Shown: positions 1 through 14,223 of the stretch, one piece after another | How positions within the stretch are numbered: position 1 is the first letter of the stretch | Layout of the letters: each line of letters opens with the position of its first letter | From: Acestrorhynchus altus | Taxonomy: Eukaryota > Chordata > Actinopteri > Characiformes > Acestrorhynchidae | Length of the DNA stretch: 64,000 nt | NCBI GenBank assembly: GCA_034509495.1 | Contig: CM067519.1 | Coordinates: forward strand, 27,999,643 to 28,063,642 | Direction: 5' to 3' | Notes under the pieces: generated by a model | What the model was told of the DNA's origin: nothing | The model's input: the letters and a program-made list of their open reading frames with translations, nothing else | Database searches by the model: none | Translations under genes and position numbers: made by a program

Positions 1-200
1 CACATAGTTGAATAACGTCACACATGCAGGTAAATAATAAAGCTGCGTTCCAAAGTCTAGACTGCAGCTGAGGGGGAACGAGCGCTGGGTCTCTCGCCTG
101 CGTTCCCTCAGGAACGCCGCTCTCTCGGCTGCGCCACAGGGTTCAGGATGCAGCTAACGGGTTTTCCCAACATGCAGTGCGATGGGTCAGGTGTTCTTAC

Positions 201-3011
<2,811 letters not shown>

Positions 3012-3014
3012 CTG

Positions 3015-3262
3015 AGAGAGAGAGACAGGCGGGAGAGCAGGGAGACGAGGAGAGCAGGGAGCAGAGGAGGCAGGAGGCAGGCAGAGGCAGAGCGGAGGCG
3101 GGGAGGCAGGAGGAGAGCGGAGGCGGAGGCGGAGGCGGAGGCCGTGGCCGGCGGCTGGTGGACGGACGCGGAGGCGGAGGGCGGAGGAGGTGAGGCAGGA
3201 GGAGGGGCGGGAGCAGGAGGCGGGGAGGAGGTGAGGAGGCAGAAGGCAGAGAAACCTGAAGC
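3015..3262. repeat. Purine-rich GGAGGC/GCAGGAG tract
   Basis: An almost uninterrupted purine strand with GGAGGC repeated in tandem near 3117-3142 and 3168-3182. It lies directly upstream of the rnf34 exon starting at 3011. On the rnf34 (minus) strand it is a long C/T tract ending in TCTCTCTCAG, so its left end serves as the polypyrimidine tract of that exon. Open frames through it are compositional. Confidence 0.8.
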
Positions 3263-3338
3263 CTGAGAAACAGAAGAAACAGAGAAGAGACAGGTGTAAT
3301 CAGTGAGTATTTCTACGTTCTCCAAGGCCTGTGATTAG

Positions 3339-3340
<2 letters not shown>

Positions 3341-3388
<48 letters not shown>
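3341..3388. repeat. (GT)n microsatellite
   Basis: About 23 uninterrupted GT units between the purine tract and the 36-bp array. Confidence 0.97.
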
Positions 3389-3514
3389 AGACGCATTAAT
3401 ACGCAGCTGTGCTGTTCTGGTGTTTTATTGTCCAGCACAGCTGTAACTTACCTCCCCCCTTACACAAGAACACACCCAGGAGTGTGCACACACCATCCTG
3501 GAACACTTACTGAA

Positions 3515-3755
3515 CAGCACACACACTACAACACACTACAACACAACAGCAGAGTGAACAGCACACCCACACTACAACACAACAGCAGAGTGAACAGCAC
3601 ACCCACACTACAACACAACAGCAGAGTGAACAGCACACCCACTACAACAAACAGCAAGTGAACAACTTGCACCCACTACAACACCAACAGCAGGTGAACA
3701 GCACACCCACTACAACACAACAGCAGATGAACAGCACACCCACTGCAACACACTG
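3515..3755. repeat. 36-bp minisatellite, decaying at its right end
   Basis: The start AACAGCAGAGTG recurs at 3545, 3581 and 3617, an exact 36-bp period, then at shorter irregular spacing to about 3755. The final copies carry single-base insertions and deletions. Confidence 0.9.
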
Positions 3756-4143
3756 CTGGCAGAGGCACAGAATGGTGGAGCTAAAACTGCTGTAGGCTGA
3801 ATGGGTGAACTAGCTGCTGTGAGGCTGAACAGGTGGAACTAAGCTGCTGTGAGCACAGATCAGAGTTGAGAACTAAACTGCGCTGGCCAGGCTGAATGGG
3901 TAGAGCACCACACTGCTTTGAGGTGCAATAGACAGGTGTATGTATACAGTATGAATTGACTTTATTGTTCTGAGGGTCCGATATGGACAGTATGGAACAT
4001 CATCATCTTCATATCTTCATTCAGAAATGATTACCACACACACTATGATCCAGCCCCTCCCCCTCCACTGTCCATTCATATGAAGTCCCAGACCACCCTC
4101 TGATCTCATTACAGAAGGTCAGCACACTCACAATCCACACACA

Positions 4144-4146
4144 CCA

Positions 4147-4192
<46 letters not shown>

Positions 4193-4515
4193 CTCTAGAA
4201 GCTCTGTGTGTCTCTGGAACGCTCCCGCTGTTACTCCTGCATCAACCTGCAGCTGCACTGCTGAGCCACAGACCTACCATCACCTCTCTGCATCTCCTAT
4301 CCAACACCACCCAACATCACCTAAACCCACACAGCATCACCTAACACGACACCACCAACATCACCAAACACCACCAACAACATCACTAAAACCACACAGC
4401 ATCACCTAACCAACACCACCAACATCACCTAAAAACCACACACAGCATCACCCCTAGCAAGCACAACATCACCAAACACCTACATCCCAACATCACCTAT
4501 AAACCACATCACCTA
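4144..4515. repeat. (CA)n tract followed by a degenerate CATCACC/CACCAAC array
   Basis: (CA)n at about 4148-4190. From about 4270 short words such as CATCACCTAA, CCACACAGCATCACC and ACACCACCAACATCACC recur at irregular spacing. No gene is seen here. Confidence 0.8.
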
Positions 4516-4549
4516 ACCAACATAACCAGTCTGGCCCGTATCTGCTTAT

Positions 4550-5890
4550 CTGCAGTCCATTGTACCCCAACACCTGCAGTCAGGCCCATGCCCCCAGCAC
4601 CAGCAGTCCGACCCAACTCACCCCCAGCACCAACAGTCCGGCCCATCCACCCCCAGCACCAACAGTCGACCCCATGCCCCCCAGCACCAGCAATCTGACC
4701 CGTACCTAGCACCAGCAGTCCGACCCCGTACTCCCCAGCACCAACAGTCGACTATTACCCCTAACACCATTTATCACCCCCAACACCTGCAGTCGACCCA
4801 TTACTCCCAACACCAGCAGTCCGTATGCCTAACACCAACAGTCCATTAGCCACTAACACCTGCAGTCGACCCATTGCCTAGCACCAGCAGTCCGGCCCCG
4901 TATCCCCAGCACCAGCAGTCGACCCGTATCTGGCACCAACAGTCCGGCCCCGTATCTAGCACCAGCAGTCCGGCCCGTATCCCCAACACCTGCAGTCCGG
5001 CTCGTATCCCCAACACCTGCAGTCGGCTCTATTTTATCCTCAACATCTACGTCCATTATCTTCTAACACCAACAGTCGGCCGTATCTAACACCTGCAGTC
5101 GACCCGTACTAACACCAGCAGTCCGGCCCATGCTAGCACAACAGTCATTAATACCCTAGCACCAACAGTCCGGCCCCATTACCCCCAACACCGGCAGTCG
5201 TACATTACTCCCAACACCAACGGTCATTAATACCCCCAACACCAACAGTCATTGTACCTAGCACCAGCAGTCATTGTAGCCCCCCAACACCTGCGGTCGA
5301 CATTACCCCCAGCACCAACAGTCCGACCCGTATCCCCAGCATAACAGTCGACCATTACTCCAGCACCAACGATCCGTGCGTATCCCCAACACACCTGCAG
5401 TCGACTCATTATCTGCCTGCTGCAGTCCGGCTCGTATCCCCCAACACCGGCTCCAGTCGGCCCGTATCCCCAGCACCAACAGTCCGGCCCATTATCCTAA
5501 CACCAGCAGTCGGCCCGTACTCCGCACCAGCAGTCCGTTATTACTCCTTCCAACAGTCGGCCCGTATCCCCAACACACCTGCGGTCAAGCCCATTATCCC
5601 CAACACCTGCGGTCCGACCCGTATCCCCATACCTGCAGTCAACCCCGTGTCCCAACACCAACAGTCCGACCCGTACCCCAGCACCAACGGTCCGACCCGT
5701 ACCCCAACGTCAACAGTCGACCCGTATCCCCAACACCACCAGTCGACCCATTATCCCCAACACCTGCAGTCGACCGTATCTAACACCAACAGTCGACCGT
5801 ATCTAACACCAACAGTCGACCATTATCCCCAACATGCAGTCGACCCATTATCCCAACACATGCGGTCGACCCGTATCTAACATGCACGGT
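4550..5890. repeat. About 27-bp minisatellite (CAGTCCGACCCGTATCCCCA type)
   Basis: Around fifty degenerate copies of a CACCAACAGTC/CGACCCGTATCCC unit. Adjacent CTGCAG words at 4990 and 5017 give a 27-bp period. Copy lengths vary from about 18 to 32 bp. The unit has a CpG in nearly every copy. Open frames across it are read from the repeat. Confidence 0.9.
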
Positions 5891-6350
5891 CCGGCCGGTA
5901 AGCTCAGCTCCGAAGCCCTGGGGAGCAAATCGCGAGAGCTGGGACGGTTCTACCCAGCTCCTGCTTCCTAGCTGCGCGTGCGGTGGAGAAGAGAACAGAA
6001 GAGAAGACAGAAGAGGGCAAGTGCGACCTTAGACCAAGGGCACAGGTAGAAAGGCAAAGAACCTAGAAACCAAGAGGAAGAACCTTCATTACTGGTCCGG
6101 ATAAACCGCAACTCACCGCTCCATCGCTCCGCTTCTCCCTCTGTGTTTGGGGATGAGACCATGACGTAATGGGCCAGCGCGCCCTCACCAATCAGCGCGC
6201 ACAACGGGCCGCCGCTATCTATAGCGGCCAATTGCGACGCGGAGCTCTGCCCGGTGGGCGGGGCTTGCGCTGCCGGATCAGTCGATGATGCAAGTCGATA
6301 ATCGATCACGTTCGCGTCGACGCTGCGGACGCGCGCGCTTTATACAGTCC
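5885..6350 (-). promoter_or_regulatory. CpG-rich promoter-like block, probable rnf34 promoter and 5' UTR
   Basis: Dense in CpG (GCGCGC, CGTCGACG, GCGGACGCGCGCG), unlike the flanking arrays. On the minus strand it has a TATAAA at 6344-6339 with the CpG-rich stretch downstream of it. On the plus strand it has two CCAAT boxes (near 6188 and 6228), a GC box GGGCGGGGC at 6256-6264 and a CRE-like TGACGTAA near 6162. The nearest gene in the matching direction is rnf34, whose expected first exon (codons for the initial Met-Lys) is otherwise unaccounted for. Direction and ownership are inferred. Confidence 0.5.
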
Positions 6351-6514
6351 TAACGACACAGCCTGTATTACAGCTGTTTATTAGAGCTATGAAAATGACG
6401 TCATTGAGTCAGAGCCTGCTGTTCACTGATGATCTGCTCTTAAAAGACAGCACTTAAGTACCTACCCCGTTCCTCTAATCGATCTACTGCCACTTTCCTG
6501 GGATTCAGAGATCT

Positions 6515-7062
6515 GAGCAGAACCTCTCATTCAGAGTGGGGAGGTCTGAACTCATTCCAGAGTGGGAGGGTGATATGAACTCATTCAGAGTGGGGGTTGA
6601 TATAGACTCATTCAGAGTGGAAGTGAATATTTGATTCAGAGTGGAAGTCTGAATTCAGAGTGGGGGGTTGATATAGAACTTTCATTCAGAGTGGGGGGTG
6701 TGATCTGAACTCATTCAGAGTGAGGTGTGATCTGGCTTTCATTCAGAGTGGGAGGGTGAACTGAACTCATTCAGGGGTGAGGTTGATCTGAACTCATTCA
6801 GAGTGGAGGTTGATCTGAACTCATTCAGGGGGAGTGGGGGTCTGGAACTCATTCAAGTGGGGGTTGATCTAGACTCATTCAGTGAGAGGATCTGAACTCA
6901 TTCAGAGTGGGGGGTTGATATGAACTCGGTCAGAGTGAGGATCGACTCATTCAGGGGTAGGGAGGTTGATATGAACTCATTCAAGTGGGGATCTGAACTC
7001 ATTCAAGTGGGGGGTTGATATGAACTCATTCAGAGTGGGGGGGTTGATCTGAACTCAGCTGA
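6515..7062. repeat. About 27-bp minisatellite (GAACTCATTCAGAGTGGGG)
   Basis: About 20 copies of a unit containing CTGAACTCATTCAGAGTGGG and GGTTGATAT, with period about 27-28 bp where clean (6893, 6920; 7019). Many copies have lost or gained one to a few bases. Confidence 0.92.
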
Positions 7063-7064
7063 AC

Positions 7065-7625
7065 AGCAGATCCGGAGTGTAGTCACGTGGTCAGGATGTT
7101 GAAATGTCCTCTAGGAGGTCCGCTGTGGTTAATATCGTGTCCTGTCTGTCGGTTCTGTCTCAACTTGGGAAGAAAGGTGGATGTGGACGGTGTCCGCTCT
7201 GAGAGGACGGAGGACTGAGGAGGAATGATAATGACAGAGACGGAAGGAGCAACGGGAGGGAGCAGGAGGGAGGAGGAGGAGGAGGAAGATGGTGATGATG
7301 ATGATGATGATGGGAAGCGGCGAGGTGATAGTGGTGAAAACTCCTCTGATGTTCTCTGTGATATCTCTCAAGGGAGACGCGGCTTTAAGATGGGCTTCGC
7401 TCCAACTTTTCCGTTCCACCTTAAACGCGCCGCAGGGCCGCTGTGCTGACCACTGTGCTGACCGCTCTGCTCCGTGGATTAAGGTGGACAGCTTTAGACA
7501 TAAGCCCGGTCTCTGTCCCGGGTGGACACTGCTGTCTCTCTGCTGTCCTGGGTCTCCGTTTTTAAGGTGGATCCGGTCTCTCATCACCATCTGACTTCTC
7601 TCCCTTTTAATGGGCTCTGTACTGA
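7065..7625. other. Non-repeat spacer with GAGGAG/GATGAT runs
   Basis: Holds a short (GAG)n-(GAT)n stretch near 7255-7312. Open frames on both strands are compositional and resemble no family I know. It may contain distal promoter sequence for plpp5, but no core element stands out. Confidence 0.4.
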
Positions 7626-7865
7626 AATCTCACTGAACTGGATCAGAACTGGGTCCAGGGCTGGGTCTGGGTTTGAACCCTAACGTCCAGTAGATTCTGA
7701 ACTTCTAGGTCAGAACTGGGTCTGGTTTGAACTAGTCAGAGTGGGTCTGAGCACAGGTCAGAACTGAGTCTGGGTTTGAACTAGATCAGAATTGGGTCTG
7801 AACTGGGTCAGAACTGGGTCTGGGTTTGAACTGGATCAGAACTGGGTCAGAACTGGGTCTTATTA
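7625..7865. repeat. Short array of CAGAACTGGGTCTGGGTTTG units
   Basis: GAACTGGGTCTGGGTTTGAAC and CTGGATCAGAACTGGGTC recur at least six times at irregular spacing. From 7870 to about 8550 I see only ordinary non-coding sequence. Confidence 0.8.
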
Positions 7866-8568
7866 AACAGTCGCTGCTGTGCTGAAACCACCTGGAAAAC
7901 CAATTTTAATAACGAGGAAATTGTGTATAATAATATGGATAATAGGTGTAGTTTTATCTTTAATATATAAAGTTTAAATGTGTAGAAAACATTAATGTTT
8001 TGATGCCTAATTGATGGGCCAATAGCCAATCATAAGCCTTCCTTCTGCACAGCAGAAACTGGCGATCTGACTGGACGAGGTAAAGATCTCTTATTGGCCC
8101 GTCGAAACTTGGTTGTACTGGTCATGCTGGTTGATCCTCATCTAACTGGTCAAGCTTGCTGATATTGGTTGTTTAGTTTCACCGTGCACCGTCCAAACCA
8201 AAAATCATACCCTGTACTGATCCAGGTTTTTCTTAACGGTTGACCAGAGACTGGTTGTCCAGACTGGTTTTCATCAGGTTTAGTGAACTGGTTTAAAGTG
8301 GTGACGCTGGGCGTATTTACTTAATGAAAGAAACAGTGAGTGTAAGCATCATCTTAGCAGATAGATGGGAAAACCTGTTACTGGGATGCGAAGGTTCCCA
8401 GTTCGCGATGTGTCTGTAACTGAATCATTAGGCGGTGAAGATTACTTGAAGATATGGCGAAAAGTAGTCCGTGTGTCTGCCCTGATGAAGATGCGAGCGG
8501 TAAATAGCTGTGTTCTCACCTGCAGGGCTTCGGGTGGAAGCGGGCGGCACTAACACACCGGCCTGAAG

Positions 8569-11312
8569 ATGAGAGTCTGGATTGTGGATTCATAAGCTGA
8601 AGTTGTGGTCCGGCTGCTGCTCCTGGCTGTGTTCCTGTAAGTGTCGGTCAGACGCCGAACCTGAAACGATTAATCTCATTGGTTTACCAACAGCTCAAAG
8701 AACGACGTAGCTTCAGGAGAACAGCACGCATCACCTGTTTTCTAAGTCATAAGCTCTGTCCAGTTATTTAAACTTACACCTCTGGGTTCCACCACCTGCT
8801 TAAGTGTCCTGGTTCTTTAATAATGCTAAAGAGTGCTCACAAGCGCCCCCTATGAGCACTTCACGCCCCTCTCGTACGTCCACATCAGACCACACTTTCA
8901 TCACCTGTTATCTGACACTCCTCACATAAACCAATCAGAAGCAGTAACAGAGACTGGAATCTTTTTCGTTTGTCGTTAATCTTCAGGGGGGACTTTCTAC
9001 TAGATTCTGGAACATTGCTGTGAAGTCCTTGTCCATCTGGGTTTAGAACTTTTGGAGAGAAGTGAAGGTTAATCAGCTGTGTAGCTTCATAGAAACTCAA
9101 AAAAGAGGTCCGGGAGGAGCCGGACAGGGAGCAATTCTGCCGTGTCCTGCAGTGAGAGCTGTGATTGTCTTCTGTTTCCAGAGTGACCCGGAGCTGAGTC
9201 CGTTCAACGTGAATCAGCCGAAGAGCTGTGGCTCCTGGGATTTATACATGTAATGACGGCGTTCAACACCGCTCATGTTAGTAAAGTGGGTTCACGTCCT
9301 TCCTCCTGTTCTGGGCGGGTTGGCTCAGTGTTCCAGCCTTTCGTGTTTAGCTGTGTTTACTTTCTGTCTCTGCTGTAGAGCATCGCCCTCTTCACCCCCC
9401 TCGCCACCATCCTCGTCTTTGCCTTCCTGAAACAGACCGAGAAAGGCGACGTTAGGGAGGCGTCCCTGGGTGAGTTCCTGGCATGTGCTGAGTGTGGTGG
9501 ACCAGTCCAGGTAAAAGTAAAATCCTACAGAGGTTCTGTTCTTGACTAACAGAAGGACCTTGAGCCCGTCACTACGAGTGTCTCCACCTTGTAGATGTAA
9601 AGTCAGAGGCAAACTCATCTGTTCCTGCACAGTTTGTGTTGGTCGTCCTCTGGTCCTTCATCAGTGCTCACAGGACGCTGCCCACAGGACAGCTGTCGGC
9701 ATTTCTGGTTGGTGGACTGTTCTCGGTCGACAGTGTGGCCAGCATAGGGGTTTAAACCTCCAACAGCACTGCTGTGTCTGATCCACTCGTACCAGCAACA
9801 CACACTAACACACCACCCACCATGTCAGTGTGACTGCAGTGCTGAATGACCCACCACCCATCATATCTGCTCTGTGGTGGTCCTGTGGGTCCTGATCATT
9901 GAAGATCAGGGTGAAACAGATGAACTTACAGTCTGAATTATAGAACCACAAGATCTCCTGTGAGTGACCTCCTCTGAGATGAGCAGGTGTGTAATTCAGA
10001 CTGTCCAGAACACTGTTATTGTGTTTCCTCGCTGTGGCAGTTAAGCTGGTTCTGAATGGAGTTTTCACCAACGCTGTGAAGCTCGCGGTGGGGAGGTGAG
10101 TTCTGAAATCTTCATCAGCTCATTCCTTAAGCTTCTCAGATTCTACTGGTTTACACAACAGGTCTGCTGTACTGAAGAGGTAACATCTCTACAAGCCTGC
10201 CACCACAGCAATACTGGAGGTTCTCCGCGCCCTTCTCCCTGCCTCATTACACTGCTCCGTGTCTCCTCTGCTCCTCCTACAGGCCAAGACCAGATTTCTT
10301 CTACCGCTGCTTCCCGGATGGTCAGATGAACCCAGAGCTGCGCTGCAGTGGTGACCCTGAAGTGGTTATAGAGGGCAGGACGAGCTTTCCTAGTGGACAT
10401 TCATCCTGTAATTACGTGATTCCACTTTACACTCAGTGGCCACTTTATTAGAAACACCCATGTATTTACAGCTTATCAGATTCCTGGATTCATGCATGCA
10501 GTTTGACCTGAGCACCAGCGGACAGGGTCACAGGGACAGGGATTCTGACTGTGGTAGTGTGAGTACAGCTGCAGGTTCTGATCCGTCTGACTGTGGAACC
10601 GTGTTCTCTGTGTTCAGTTGCGTTCGCTGGTCTGGGCTTCACGGCGCTGTACATCGCGGGGAAGCTGCGCTGTTTCAGTCCGGCCGACTGGCCAGGAGGC
10701 CTGGAGGCTGTGCCTTCTCACCCCCCTCCTCTTCGCTATCATGATCGCGCTCTCCAGGACCTGTGACTACAAACACCACTGGCAAGGTGACCCTGGTTAT
10801 GTGGTATCTGACCACGAACTTCAATTACACTTTCTGTCCAGTAGTTAGTGGACACACCTTCTAACGAATGCGTTCAGCTACTTTAATCTGCACCCATTGC
10901 TTTGACCTGCGTGCAAATGCTGGTTTATCTAATCCTGTGAAAGTACTGCTTAATAGAATGGGACTCCTCTGGAGCAGAAAAAGTCCTCTCTGGACAGTAG
11001 AGACAGTTACTCAACAGCTTGGGATCAGCTTCTCTCTGTCCTAGATTTAAGAAGAATGAGCAGGTGTCCCGATACTTTTGTCCGTGTACTGTGTGGTTCA
11101 GACCCCAACACTGTGCTGTGTCTCTGTGCTTCCTGTAGATGTGCTGGTGGGGTCTCTGCTGGGGATTGGTCTTCTCATACCTGTGTTACCGTCAGCACTA
11201 CCCCCGCGCTGAAAGCGAGTCGGACTGCCACAGGCCGCTCCGGCTCAGGGAGACGCCGTCGTCAGCTCAGGAACGCAAACAGACCAACACAAGCTACCTC
11301 TTACCTCGATAG
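8569..11312 (+). CDS. plpp5: PLPP5 phospholipid phosphatase 5 (PPAPDC1B), seven exons, several frame-breaking indels
   Basis: PLPP5 is a multi-pass membrane phosphatase of the PAP2 family that removes phosphate from diacylglycerol pyrophosphate, phosphatidate and related lipids. Exons: 8569-8636 (start, then AEVVVRLLLLAVFL, the first membrane helix); 9182-9280 (EELWL); 9379-9469 (SIALFTPLATILVFAFLKQT, helix 2); 10041-10095 (VLNGVFTNAVKLAVGR); 10283-10407 (RPRPDFFYRCFPDGQ to TSFPSGHSS); 10618-10786 (FAFAGLGFTALYIAGKLRCF, then TPLLFAIMIALSRTCDYKHHWQ); 11139-11312 (DVLVGSLLG, VFSYLCYRQHYPR, ends SYLLPR-stop). PAP2 motifs are visible: K(x6)RP across the exon 4/5 junction, PSGH in exon 5, and SRTCDYKHHW in exon 6. 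Exons 3-5 are clean. Exon 1 has an in-frame TAA at 8593, and exons 2, 6 and 7 each have a length that is wrong by a base or two for their flanking phases. ddhd2 follows in the same direction. Confidence 0.93.
9600..9990. mobile_element. Fold-back element copy in a plpp5 intron
   Basis: Centre (GTTGGTCGTCCTCTGGTCC, GGTTGGTGGACTGTTCTCGG) plus one arm (CAGCACTGCTGTGTCTGATC to GAATTATAGAACCACAA) of the element described at 18340-18870. It lies between plpp5 exons 3 and 4 and has small deletions. Confidence 0.85.
10838..11083. mobile_element. Dispersed repeat B, reverse copy
   Basis: Diverged copy, in reverse, of the repeat described at 52448-52850: GTGGACACACCTTCTAACGA at the left, TGCAAATGC inside, and GCAGGTGTCCCGATACTTTT at the right. 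It fills most of the last plpp5 intron. Confidence 0.75.
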
Positions 11313-11446
11313 GACGGCATTAAACGTGCGGATCGGGAAAATTTTAATATATTAAGCATCTTTCTACGGAAACAGATCATTAACTGCAGAAGTGCGCAGA
11401 TTGACCGCCCACCTCGGCCTCCAGCACTGCCCACAAGCAAATACTG

Positions 11447-11450
<4 letters not shown>

Positions 11451-11536
<86 letters not shown>
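11451..11536. repeat. (GT)n microsatellite
   Basis: About 43 GT units 140 bp after the plpp5 stop. It heads the first copy of the higher-order duplication described in the findings. Confidence 0.97.
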
Positions 11537-11538
<2 letters not shown>

Positions 11539-11745
11539 TGAGGACCAAGTTCTGTTTATAATGTTACAGACATTAAAACATGATCTAACTAGGTTCTCGT
11601 TTGTGTTTTTGCTCGCTAGTTGACGTTCATTCAGTCCAATCAGAACTGTTACCAGAACTTTATACAACCAATCAAAACCACTTTACAGAAATCAGCACCA
11701 GCAGACTGCCAACCGGCTGCTTCTGGTAGGTATGAATATTAATAA
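11537..11745. repeat. About 210-bp core, first of two copies
   Basis: Starts CCTGAGGACCAAGTTCTG and ends GCTTCTGGTAGGTATGAAT. The same sequence with a few differences lies at 12981-13187. In both places it follows a (GT)n tract and runs into the 73-bp satellite. Confidence 0.93.
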
Positions 11746-12915
11746 CTCTAAATAAGTAGGTATTGTGATATACACTGAGGAGGAGGAGCTACGGTCTCTC
11801 ATTAGGGTGAATATTAATAACTCTAAATGTAGGTATTGTGATATACACTGAGAGCCTGGTCTCGTTAGGGTTGATATTAATAACTCTAAATGTAGGTATT
11901 GTGATATACCTGCTGAGGGGAGGAGCCTGGTCTCGTTAGGGTGAATATTAATAACTAAATGTAGGTATTGTGATATACACTGAGGGGGAGGAGCTACAGT
12001 CTCTCATTAGGGTGAATATTAATGACTCTAACTTCTTGAGTATTGTGATATACACTGAGGGAGGAGCTGATCCTACCATTGGGTGGAATGTTGTAACTCT
12101 AAATGTGGGCCGGTAGCTGATAGCCACTGGGGAGGCTACAGTCTCATTAAATTGAGATATTAACCAACTTTCTAAATCAGAGTGTGTGATATACACTGAG
12201 GGAGAGGCTACAGTCTCTCATTAGGTGAATATAACTCTAAATGTAGGTGTGTGATATACACTGAGGGAGGAGCTACAGTCTCATTAGGGTGAATATTAAT
12301 AACTCTAAATGGCAGGTATTGTGATATACACTGGGGAGGAGCTACAGTCTCAGTAGAGTGAATATCAACTCTAAATGTAGGCCATGTGATATACACTGAG
12401 GAGGAGCTACAGTCTCTCATTAGGTGAATATAACTCTAAATGTAGGTATTAGGATATACACTGAGGGGAGGCTACAGTCTCTCATTAGGGTGAATATTAA
12501 TAACTCCTAAATGTAGGTATTGTGATATACACTGAGGGGAGGAGCTGATCTCTCATTAGGGTGAATATTAATAACTAAATGTGGTATTGTGATATACACA
12601 CTGAGGAGGAGAGCTACAGTCTCTCGTAGGGTGAATTAATGACTCTAACTGTAGGTATTGTGATATACGCAGAGAGAGGGAGGAGGCTACAGTCTCTCGT
12701 GGGGTGTGAGTGTAATAACTCTAAATAACCAGGTATTATTGATATACACTTTGAGGGGAGGAGCTACAGTCTCTAGTTAGGGTGAATATTGTAACTCTAA
12801 ATGTAAATTATGATATACTACTGAGAGGAGAAGAACTACAGTCTCTCAGCCAAAGTTGAATATTAATAACTCCTACATCTTAGTATTGTGATATACACTG
12901 GGGAGGAGCTACAGT
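11745..12915. repeat. 73-bp satellite, array 1, with noisy copies
   Basis: Unit from GGGTGAATATTAATAACTCT through GATATACACTGAGGGGGAGG to CAGTCTCTCATTA; clean copies at 13253 and 13326 fix the period at 73 bp. About sixteen copies here, most with small indels. The array is the reverse complement of the one at 42047-45045. Confidence 0.95.
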
Positions 12916-12919
12916 CTCG

Positions 12920-12920
12920 T

Positions 12921-12980
<60 letters not shown>
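12920..12980. repeat. (GT)n microsatellite, second copy in the higher-order unit
   Basis: About 28 GT units, placed as in the first copy at 11451: directly before the 210-bp core. Confidence 0.96.
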
Positions 12981-12982
<2 letters not shown>

Positions 12983-13410
12983 TATGAGGACCAAGTTCTG
13001 TTTTATAATGTTACAGACATTAAAACATGATCTAACCAGGTTCTGTCCGTTTGTGTTTTTGCTCGCTGGTTGACGTTCATTCAGTCCAATCAGAACTGTT
13101 ACCAGAACTTTATACAACCAATCAAAACCACTTTACAGAAATCAGCACCAGCAGACTGCCAACCGGCTGCTTCTGGTAGGTATGAATATTAATAACTCTA
13201 AATGTAGGTATTGTGATATACACTGAGGAGGAGGAGCTACAGTCTCTCGTTAGGGTGAATATTAATAACTCTAAATGTAGGTATTGTGATATACACTGAG
13301 GGGGAGGAGCTACAGTCTCTCATTAGGGTGAATATTAATAACTCTAAATGTAGGTATTGTGATATACACTGAGGGGGAGGAGCTACAGTCTCTCATTAGG
13401 GTGAATATTA
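12981..13410. repeat. Second copy of the 210-bp core plus three clean 73-bp units
   Basis: Core at 12981-13187, then 73-bp units that are nearly identical to one another, unlike the noisy units to the left. Confidence 0.94.
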
Positions 13411-13413
13411 ATA

Positions 13414-13467
13414 ATAATAGTGTGTGTGTGAGAGAGAGTTTTTGTGAGAGTGTGTGAGTGAATGTGC

Positions 13468-13509
<42 letters not shown>

Positions 13510-13601
13510 TGTTGTAATGTATCTGTGATTTGGCAACATTGTTAAAAGAACAGTCACAACAATAAAGCAAACTTAAATTGAAATTGAACTGAGAGAGAGA
13601 G

Positions 13602-13664
<63 letters not shown>

Positions 13665-13695
13665 CAGAGAGAGAGACAGAGAGAGAGAGAGTGTC
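13414..13695. repeat. Mixed (GT)n/(GA)n tracts
   Basis: GT and GA blocks at 13420-13508 and 13590-13692, separated by about 80 bp of ordinary sequence that includes AATAAAGC. Confidence 0.95.
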
Positions 13696-13862
13696 TCCTC
13701 TGAGCCGCCGTATGTGTGATCTGAAGGGTAGGACTGTGTTTACTTTGACTTTTATTCCTGATTGTCGGGTTCTGTGGTTCTGTGGTTCTAGAGTGTTTAA
13801 GCGGAGCTGAGGGCTGATGAGTCTTACAGGTATGCGGCAGAACCGAACAGAACCGAGCGGGT

Positions 13863-13865
<3 letters not shown>

Positions 13866-13928
<63 letters not shown>

Positions 13929-13954
13929 ACTGAGGTTTGTACCATTTGTAACGG

Positions 13955-13988
<34 letters not shown>

Positions 13989-14013
13989 CTGAGGTTTGTA
14001 CCATTTGTAACGG

Positions 14014-14056
<43 letters not shown>

Positions 14057-14195
14057 TGTGACTGAGGTTTGTAACATTTGTAACGGTTGTGTGTGTGTGT
14101 GTGTGTGTGAGTGTGACTGAGGTTTGTACCATTTGTAACGGTTGTGTGTGTGTGTGTGTGAGTGTGACTGAGGTTTGTAACATTTGTAACGGTTT
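13866..14195. repeat. (CT)n tract and a compound (GT)n minisatellite
   Basis: (CT)n at 13867-13912, then five blocks of GACTGAGGTTTGTA.CATTTG plus TAACGGTT, each separated by a (GT)n run of a different length. The 36-bp non-GT part is nearly invariant while the GT length varies. Confidence 0.95.
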
Positions 14196-14223
14196 TGTTT
14201 ATATGTTTATTTGATCATTTGGT

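Noticed and set aside
8365..8553. 62-codon frame starting MGKPVTGMRR as the plpp5 N-terminus
   Set aside because: It has no membrane segment; the AEVVVRLLLLAVFL segment with a GTAAGT donor at 8637 fits the family far better.
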